NCBI RefSeq assembly: GCF_003312875.1
Contig: NZ_CP015163.1
Span: 1,240,001 to 1,304,000, forward strand
Direction of reading: 5' to 3'
From: Amycolatopsis albispora
GTDB taxonomy: Bacteria; Actinomycetota; Actinomycetes; Mycobacteriales; Pseudonocardiaceae
Length of the DNA: 64,000 bases
Made by a program: the position numbers and the translations under genes. Below the pieces are notes generated by a model. That model was not told the DNA's origin and ran no database searches. It saw only the letters and a list, made by a program, of their open reading frames with translations. Below, piece by piece: positions 59,099 to 64,000 of the stretch (position 1 is the first letter of the stretch; each line of letters opens with the position of its first letter).

Positions 59099-59510
59099 GC
59101 AGCTGGTGGAAGAAGGACCGGTACTGCCGCAGCGCCAGGCGCAGGTCCTCGGTGGCGACCTCGCCGCCGCGGCTCCACTGGCCCTCCAGTTCGCTCTTGT
59201 GCGCGGCGAAGGTGGCGGCCAGCGACTGGATCACCTTGGCCACCAGCTCGTCGGCCTCGCGGACCGCGCGCTGCGGGTCGTCGACGAAGTTGATCTGGAT
59301 CGACTTCCACTGCTCGCGGTAACCGTCGACCTCCTCGGGTGCGAACAACGGCTGGTGCTGCTCATCGTCGGCCGACGTGGTTTCCGTCGGTTCCGGGTCC
59401 ACGATGTCCACATCGGACTGCGCGGTTTGGGCGGTCCGGTCGGTGGTGTCCTGCTCGCCGGGAAGCAGGTCCTGGGTGCTCAGGTTCTCCTTGCGATCCA
59501 CGCTGTCCAT
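59088..59510 (-). CDS. Small acidic protein, paralogue of 59514-60080
   Basis: 140 residues. An acidic N-terminus leads to VDGYREQWKSIQINFVDDPQ, then AVREADELVAKVIQSL and LRLALRQYRSFFHQLL. The same blocks (W..IQ..FVD.P..AV.EAD, Y...F..LL) occur in the upstream gene, so they are paralogues. GGGAGGTAGGCC precedes ATG 59510; 3 bases separate the genes. No transmembrane segment here. Confidence 0.7.
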   Translation of the reverse strand: MDSVDRKENLSTQDLLPGEQDTTDRTAQTAQSDVDIVDPEPTETTSADDEQHQPLFAPEEVDGYREQWKSIQINFVDDPQRAVREADELVAKVIQSLAATFAAHKSELEGQWSRGGEVATEDLRLALRQYRSFFHQLLSA

Positions 59511-59513
59511 GGC

Positions 59514-60080
59514 CTACCTCCCGTTCCGGGCGTCGTGGTGTTCCCTGGCTTCGTCACCCAGCAGGTCCTCGAAAACCGTGCGGTAGCGGACCATCGCGTC
59601 GCGCAGGTCCTCAGTGGACCGCTGCTCACGGCTGTGGCCGACCATGGTGTCGTGCGCCGCGCGGTAGTGGTCCAGCGTTCGCGCGTGCCGCACGGACAGA
59701 TCGGCGAGCTGCTGGTCATACCCGTCGGTGGGGTACCCGCGCTCGGCCATCAGCTCGGTGAGCAGCTGGTCGGCCTCGGCCACCGCCGGTGACGGGCGAT
59801 CGACGAACTTCGCCTGGATCTGGGCCCATTCCCGCGTGTAGCGCTCCTTGGCCTCCGGCGTCAGCGGCCGGATGTCGAGTTCCTGGTGCCGCTTCTCGCG
59901 TGCGGCCAGTTCGCGTTCCGCCGCGCGCGGGCTGTCGTGGTCGGCGACCGCGCGCTCGTATTCGGGACCGAACTTCCGTTGCAGGCGATTCCGCCGCAGT
60001 TCCTGCATGACCAGCCAGACCACCGCGGCCGCGACGACCACCGCGGCGATGACGATCAGCACAACAACCCATGTGGGCAT
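59514..60080 (-). CDS. Membrane-anchored helical protein, paralogue of 59088-59510
   Basis: 188 residues. One N-terminal helix (VVVLIVIAAVVVAAAVVWLV) anchors it, followed by a basic LRRNRLQRKFG region and a helical domain that shares AQIQAKFVDRPS and AVAEADQLLTEL with the next gene. GAGGAGAA precedes ATG 60080. The pair may form a membrane-tethered and a soluble form of one system; unknown. Confidence 0.7.
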   Translation of the reverse strand: MPTWVVVLIVIAAVVVAAAVVWLVMQELRRNRLQRKFGPEYERAVADHDSPRAAERELAAREKRHQELDIRPLTPEAKERYTREWAQIQAKFVDRPSPAVAEADQLLTELMAERGYPTDGYDQQLADLSVRHARTLDHYRAAHDTMVGHSREQRSTEDLRDAMVRYRTVFEDLLGDEAREHHDARNGR

Positions 60081-60273
60081 CGGATTCTCCTCGCGCTCGT
60101 TGGTGAGCCATCCCCCACGGTGCACTGGGTTCCCGGTCGGCCACTGCGGAAACCATTGGGGCACAACGGGTTTGCGATCTTGGGCCATCCGGGCGCACGG
60201 GTGCCGCCGGATGCGGGCGGCCGCCGGGAAGCTGTCGGTCACCTGTCGGCGGGCAGGCGGCCCTTGCCGTCGT

Positions 60274-60307
60274 GTTCGGAATGTGCATACTTGTGCGCAT
60301 ACCGAAC
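60274..60307. promoter_or_regulatory. Inverted repeat upstream of aromatic-type MFS
   Basis: GTTCGGAATGTGCA (60274-60287) and TGCGCATACCGAAC (60294-60307) match at 12 of 14 positions with a 6-base spacer, 17 bases before the ATG. The half-site GTTCGGTATGCGCAC resembles sites I recall for IclR-family aromatic regulators such as PcaR. Confidence 0.5.
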
Positions 60308-60324
60308 GAGGCAAGGAGGCTTCG

Positions 60325-61533
60325 ATGCCCGCTGAGCAGGCTGCCGCGCGCCGCGCGTGGGTGATCCCGCTGGCCTGGACCGCCGTCCTGCTCGACGGCT
60401 TCGACCTGGTGGTGCTCGGCACCGTGCTGCCGGTCCTGCTGCGCGACCATGTCTGGGGCATCACGCCGGCGTCGGCGTCCGTGGTCTCCACCGCGGGCCT
60501 GGTCGGCATGACGCTCGGCGCGCTGGCGATCGGCACCGTCACCGACGTGATCGGCCGCCGCAAGGCGCTGATCTTCGCGGTCACGCTGTTCTCCGCGTGC
60601 ACCGCGCTGTGCGCGCTCGCGCCGTCGATGTGGGTGTTCGGGCTGCTGCGGTTCGCCGCCGGGCTGGGCCTGGGCGGCTGCCTGCCGACGGCCATCGCGC
60701 TGGTCACCGAGCACGCCAGGCCGGGCCGGGCGGGCAGCGCGACGACCACGCTGATGACCGGCTACCACGTGGGCGCGGTGCTGACCGCGTTGCTGGGCAT
60801 CTGGCTGATCTCGCCGCTGGGCTGGCGGTCGATGTTCCTGGCGGGCGCGCTGCCCGCGCTGGTGCTGGTGCCGCTGATGATCCGGCACCTGCCCGAGTCG
60901 GCGGCCTTCGAGCGCACGCGTCCGGCCGAAACGGTCGCCGGGTTGTTCCGCGGCGGCATGCTGCGCGCCACCCTGGCGTTCTGGGTGACCTCGTTCATGG
61001 GGCTGCTGCTGGTGTACGGGCTGAACACCTGGCTGCCGGAGATCATGCGCCAGGCCGGGTACCCGCTCGGCGCCGCGCTCGGGCTGCTGCTGACGCTGAA
61101 CCTCGGGGGAGTGGTGGGCCTGCTCGTGGCCGGGCGCGTCGCCGACCGGGTGGGCGTGCGCGGCTCGGCGATCGGCTGGTTCGGCGGGGCGGCGGTGTTC
61201 CTCGCCCTGCTCAGCGTGAAGCTGCCGGGCCCGGCGCTGTACGTGGCCGTGTTCCTGACCGGCGGCTTCGTCTTCAGCGCGCAGGTGCTGGTCTACGCCT
61301 ACGTCGGGCGGACCTACGGGGACGCCTTCCGCGCCACCGGCCTCGGCTGGGCGGCGGGTGTCGGGCGGCTGGGTGCCATCTCGGGCCCGCTGGTCGGCGG
61401 TGCGCTGCTGAGCGCCGGGATCGCCTACCCGTGGGGGTTCTACGCCTTCGCCGCGGTCGGTCTCGTCGGCGCGCTGGCCATTTCGGCGGCCTCCGCGCGC
61501 CGAACCCCGGTGAACGGCTACTTGGCGGGATAG
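60325..61533 (+). CDS. MFS transporter, aromatic acid:H+ symporter (AAHS)-like
   Basis: 402 residues with 12 hydrophobic helices. The signature VLLDGFDLVVLGTVLPVLL in helix 1 and TDVIGRRKAL in the loop between helices 2 and 3 match the AAHS group (PcaK/BenK-like) that import benzoates. GLGLGGCLPTAIALVTEH is conserved. AAGGAGG precedes the ATG. Its 3' end overlaps the flavodoxin gene by 16 bases. Substrate inferred only. Confidence 0.88.
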   Translation: MPAEQAAARRAWVIPLAWTAVLLDGFDLVVLGTVLPVLLRDHVWGITPASASVVSTAGLVGMTLGALAIGTVTDVIGRRKALIFAVTLFSACTALCALAPSMWVFGLLRFAAGLGLGGCLPTAIALVTEHARPGRAGSATTTLMTGYHVGAVLTALLGIWLISPLGWRSMFLAGALPALVLVPLMIRHLPESAAFERTRPAETVAGLFRGGMLRATLAFWVTSFMGLLLVYGLNTWLPEIMRQAGYPLGAALGLLLTLNLGGVVGLLVAGRVADRVGVRGSAIGWFGGAAVFLALLSVKLPGPALYVAVFLTGGFVFSAQVLVYAYVGRTYGDAFRATGLGWAAGVGRLGAISGPLVGGALLSAGIAYPWGFYAFAAVGLVGALAISAASARRTPVNGYLAG

Positions 61534-62126
61534 GGACTGGCCTGGAGCAGGGTGGCGAGATGGGCGGCGTTGCGCGCCAGGGTGGCGTTCGTGGACGCCA
61601 CGGCCTCCGGGGTGCTGTCCAGGTCGATGTAGTCACCGGGCGTCATGGCTTCACCGTTCCAGTAGGTGCCGCCCTGGGCGGGGACGGTGAAGCCGGTGTC
61701 GTTGAGCGCCTGGAACAGGTCGGCGGTGATCTTGTGCGCGCCGTCCTCGTTGCCGACGACGGCGGTCACCGCGACCTTGCCGAACATCGTCGGCCGTCCC
61801 TCGTCGTCCGTTTCGGACAGTTCGGCGTCCAGCCGTTCGAGCACCCGCTGGGCCACGCTGGACATGTGCCCCACCCAGGTGGGTGACGCGAGCACGAGAA
61901 TGTCCGCGCCCAGAATCTTTTCCCGGATGGACGGCCATTCGTCGCCGTCGCCCATGTCCTTCTCCACCCCGGGCCGGACGTCGTGGTCGACCACCCGGAT
62001 CGACTCGCCGTCCACCCCGTGCCCGCGCAGCTCGTCCAGCAGCTGTTTCGCGATCAGCTCCGTGCTCGACGGCGCGGGGGACGGCTTGAGGCTGCAGGTC
62101 AGTGCCACTGCTCGCAATGCGGTCAT
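61518..62126 (-). CDS. Flavodoxin-fold NAD(P)H-dependent FMN reductase-like protein
   Basis: 202 residues. The FMN phosphate loop is TCSLKPSPAPSSTELIA (residues 9-25); ILVLASPTWVGHMSS and VVGNEDGAH supply the isoalloxazine loops. Similar proteins reduce quinones, azo compounds or flavin. A perfect 11-bp inverted repeat lies in the 42-base gap to the divergent SDR. Confidence 0.88.
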   Translation of the reverse strand: MTALRAVALTCSLKPSPAPSSTELIAKQLLDELRGHGVDGESIRVVDHDVRPGVEKDMGDGDEWPSIREKILGADILVLASPTWVGHMSSVAQRVLERLDAELSETDDEGRPTMFGKVAVTAVVGNEDGAHKITADLFQALNDTGFTVPAQGGTYWNGEAMTPGDYIDLDSTPEAVASTNATLARNAAHLATLLQASPYPAK

Positions 62127-62130
62127 TTCC

Positions 62131-62164
62131 GCCGGTTACCCCGCCGGGCGGCCGGGTAACCGGC
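62131..62164. promoter_or_regulatory. Perfect 11-bp inverted repeat, flavodoxin/SDR intergenic
   Basis: GCCGGTTACCC (62131-62141) and GGGTAACCGGC (62154-62164) with a 12-base spacer fill most of the 42-base divergent gap. It may be a shared operator for a regulator encoded elsewhere. Confidence 0.6.
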
Positions 62165-62168
62165 GCGC

Positions 62169-63026
62169 ATGAGCGAGAACCACAACCAGCCCCCACAGGG
62201 CCAGCGCCCACCCGGCGACACCGGCGACATGCGGCCGGAGCCGCGGGACGAGATGTCCGACTACCAGGGCCGCGACCTGCTGGCCGGGCGCCGCGCGCTG
62301 ATCACCGGCGGCGACTCCGGCATCGGCCGCGCGGTCGCGGTGGCCTTCGCCAAGGAGGGCGCCGACGTCGCGATCGCCTACCTGGAAGAGCACGAGGACG
62401 CGAAGCACACCGCGGAACTCGTGCGTGCCGAAGGCCGTCGCTGCGAGCTGTTCCCGGGCGACCTCGCCGACCGCGCGCACTGCGCCGACGTGGTGAAGCG
62501 GACCGTGGAAGCCTTGGGCGGCTTGAACATCCTGGTGAACAACGTGGCCACCCAGTGGCCGGTCGACTCGCCGGAGGAACTCACCGAAGAGCAGTGGATG
62601 CGCACCTTCGACGTGAACATCCACAGCTACTTCCGGGTGACCGCCGCCGCCCTGCCGCACCTGGGCGATGGCGACGTCATCATCAACAGCGGCTCGGTCA
62701 ACGGCCTGCGGGGCAACAAGTCCCTCATCGACTACTCGGCCACCAAGGGTGCCGTGCACGCCTGGACCTATTCGATGGCGCAGGCACTGGCGGACAAGGG
62801 GATCCGGATCAACTGCGTGGCGCCGGGTCCGGTGTGGACACCGCTGATCCCGGCCACCTTCGACGAGGAAAAGGTCGCGCAGTTCGGCCAGCAGGTGCCC
62901 TACCAGCGGGCCGCGCAGCCGGACGAGATCGCGCCGTCCTATGTGTTCTTCGCGTCGAACCGGCTGTCCTCGTACTACACCGGGGAGGTGCTCGCCCCGC
63001 TCGGCGGCGAGACCACCCCCGGCTGA
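62169..63026 (+). CDS. SDR-family oxidoreductase (YhxC/YhdF-like)
   Basis: 285 residues. A hydrophilic Pro-rich N-terminus precedes ALITGGDSGIGRAVAVAFA, LVNNVATQWPV, catalytic Ser in NSGSVNG and YSATKGAVHAW, and a C-terminal PYQRAAQPDEIAPSYVFFAS. This is the general-stress SDR type, length 285-300. Divergent from the flavodoxin-like gene with a shared palindrome. Confidence 0.93.
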   Translation: MSENHNQPPQGQRPPGDTGDMRPEPRDEMSDYQGRDLLAGRRALITGGDSGIGRAVAVAFAKEGADVAIAYLEEHEDAKHTAELVRAEGRRCELFPGDLADRAHCADVVKRTVEALGGLNILVNNVATQWPVDSPEELTEEQWMRTFDVNIHSYFRVTAAALPHLGDGDVIINSGSVNGLRGNKSLIDYSATKGAVHAWTYSMAQALADKGIRINCVAPGPVWTPLIPATFDEEKVAQFGQQVPYQRAAQPDEIAPSYVFFASNRLSSYYTGEVLAPLGGETTPG

Positions 63027-63032
63027 GCACCC

Positions 63033-63431
63033 TCAGGTGCGGGCCGCCGCGCGGGTCCGGCCGGCGAACCACATCGCCAGCCCGGCCAGCGCGGTGAGCC
63101 CGTGCAGCCAGTTGCTCGCCCAGTTCACGTTCACCACGTTGCCGGGCGTGTCCGCGGTGCTGGCCAGTATTCCGAACGCGGTCAGGCCGGTGAACGCCAC
63201 AAAAAGCGCCATGCCGTAGATCCGCGCCCCGGTCACCCTGGTCGCCGCGGCCAGGCCGAGCACGCCGACCGCCACGTGCACCACGTTCTGCAGCGCGCTC
63301 ACGCTGAAGATCCAGACCGCGTTGTCGTGCACGGGCCCCACCTGCCCGGGGTGCTCGGCCACGGTGAAGCCGAGCACGCCGAGCAGCAGGTAACCCAGGC
63401 CCAGCACCAGTGCCGCTATCCGGACTGCCAT
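63033..63431 (-). CDS. DUF4383-family membrane protein
   Basis: 132 residues with four hydrophobic helices (LGYLLLGVLGFTVAEHP, NVVHVAVGVLGLAAA, YGMALFVAFTGLTAFGIL and WLHGLTALAGLAMWF), as in DUF4383. Function unknown. It follows a small gene after a 4-base gap on the same strand. Confidence 0.85.
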   Translation of the reverse strand: MAVRIAALVLGLGYLLLGVLGFTVAEHPGQVGPVHDNAVWIFSVSALQNVVHVAVGVLGLAAATRVTGARIYGMALFVAFTGLTAFGILASTADTPGNVVNVNWASNWLHGLTALAGLAMWFAGRTRAAART

Positions 63432-63435
63432 GGCC

Positions 63436-63693
63436 TCACACCACCGGGCTCAGGCCGCGGCCCACGGCCGAGGCGAGGAAGCACCAGCCGCGCGACACCG
63501 ACAGGCACGGCAGATGCCGCTCCCGCAACCGCTTCAGCGCGCCGGCCGGCGCGTTCTGGTCGACCACCGCGCACGCGGCTTCGTCAAGGTCGTCGGCGCT
63601 GTCCACCGCCTGCACGCCATGCCGGTCGCCCCACTCGGAAAGCTCCCGCAGCGCGGCCGACTTGCCCAGATAAACCACCTTGAGCGTGTCCAT
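63436..63693 (-). CDS. Small protein, unknown
   Basis: 85 residues starting MDTLKVVYLGKSAALREL. One or two short helices and a Rossmann-like DLDEAACAVVDQ; two Cys near the C-terminus. ATG 63693 has GGAG 8 bases upstream; GTG 63702 is an alternative. Unrecognised, likely cotranscribed with the DUF4383 gene. Confidence 0.6.
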   Translation of the reverse strand: MDTLKVVYLGKSAALRELSEWGDRHGVQAVDSADDLDEAACAVVDQNAPAGALKRLRERHLPCLSVSRGWCFLASAVGRGLSPVV

Positions 63694-63720
63694 CGTTCTC
63701 ACTCCCCAACACCTTTGCTC

Positions 63721-63760
63721 ATCAAGGGGTAACCGGCACGATCACGTCGAAACCCCTGAT
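63721..63760 (-). terminator. Weak hairpin downstream of the terminal hydrolase
   Basis: ATCAAGGGGT (63721-63730) pairs with ACCCCTGAT (63752-63760) with one bulged A. It lies after the S15-type hydrolase stop and upstream of the small gene. Confidence 0.35.
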
Positions 63761-63770
63761 GAGCGCGGGG

Positions 63771-64000
63771 TCACACCAGATCGCGGGGAATGACCCGGTT
63801 CCAGTTCCTGGAGAACACGCGGTGGCCGTTCTCGTACCCGTCGAGCTCGGCGTGCAGCACGAACTCGGCAGGGGTGCAGGTCAGCACCGTGTGGGTTTCC
63901 GTGCGTGACTCCCAGTCACCACGGGCGAAGGTCATCGTCCAGGCGGTTTCGCCGCGGGCGGAGGAGAAGTCGTCGGCGAGCCAGCTGTAGCGCTCGTAGG
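63771..64000 (-). CDS. CocE/NonD (X-Pro dipeptidyl-peptidase, S15-like) hydrolase, 5' part beyond window
   Basis: Only the last 76 codons are inside the window. The frame ends HRVFSRNWNRVIPRDLV, the typical C-terminal end of CocE/NonD family alpha/beta hydrolases whose jelly-roll domain precedes it (GETAWTMTFARGDWE, TVLTCTPAEF). Catalytic residues lie outside. Family members cleave esters such as cocaine or dipeptides. Recognition rests on this short tail. Confidence 0.55.
   Translation of the reverse strand, partial: YERYSWLADDFSSARGETAWTMTFARGDWESRTETHTVLTCTPAEFVLHAELDGYENGHRVFSRNWNRVIPRDLV

Overview
The window reads as chromosomal DNA of a high-GC actinomycete, most likely a Pseudonocardiaceae such as Amycolatopsis. 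The basis is very high GC with G/C at nearly every third codon position, frequent GTG starts and overlapping stop/start codons, two F420/FMN luciferase-like oxidoreductases, a mycoredoxin-like protein, many TetR/MarR/PucR regulators, TTA codons confined to a few genes, and a recurrent GAATGTGGCTTT hairpin that I associate with Amycolatopsis from memory. I see no tRNA, rRNA, CRISPR array, integrase or transposase. The genus is an inference.

Left part (1-18 kb): the 3' end of a thiamine-diphosphate enzyme, an IclR regulator and a benzaldehyde-dehydrogenase-like enzyme; a two-gene unit of repeat-rich exported proteins (3606-6462); a Xi-class GST, a nucleotidyltransferase and an AA10 chitin/cellulose monooxygenase whose promoter carries a DasR-type operator; an operon of alpha/beta hydrolase, PucR regulator and AAC(2')-I aminoglycoside acetyltransferase; about 0.9 kb of gene-less degenerate repeats; an LLM oxidoreductase and a GlcD-type oxidase; a TetR/P450 pair with a clear operator; a DUF4442 protein, a DoxX protein and a broken metallopeptidase.

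Centre (18-31 kb): one long minus-strand run, tightly packed and often overlapping, for purine catabolism: urate oxidase, three-subunit xanthine dehydrogenase, guanine deaminase, an AzgA-type purine permease, a stand-alone allophanate-hydrolase-C-like protein, then hydroxypyruvate isomerase, tartronate semialdehyde reductase, glyoxylate carboligase and glycerate kinase. It joins guanine/xanthine oxidation to glyoxylate assimilation. The steps from 5-hydroxyisourate to glyoxylate are not here. A divergent PucR regulator (29702) is its likely controller.

Right part (31-64 kb): a zinc-finger TetR, a large LuxR ATPase divergent from an MBL hydrolase and a carboxylesterase; a mycoredoxin; pyruvate oxidase with a divergent LysR; sdhCAB with a divergent LysR; homocysteine methyltransferase, MarR and DJ-1 proteins; an LLM enzyme; two SDRs around a TetR; an MFS exporter and a diguanylate cyclase that both contain TTA codons; a stretch with a G-quadruplex-type repeat and two hairpins; an OhrR-like MarR; a TetR/carotenoid-oxygenase pair; a small paralogous protein pair; an aromatic-acid-type MFS importer; flavodoxin-like and SDR oxidoreductases; and the tail of a CocE/S15-type hydrolase.

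The most distinctive observations are the four-copy hairpin family, the repeat-protein pair, the operator-overlapped LPMO promoter, the hydrolase-PucR-AAC(2') operon, the allophanate-hydrolase-C-like gene inside the purine operon, and a six-codon minus-strand reading frame with an excellent ribosome binding site at 52481-52501. None is proven to be a new system. Conclusions are by reading only, without database searches.
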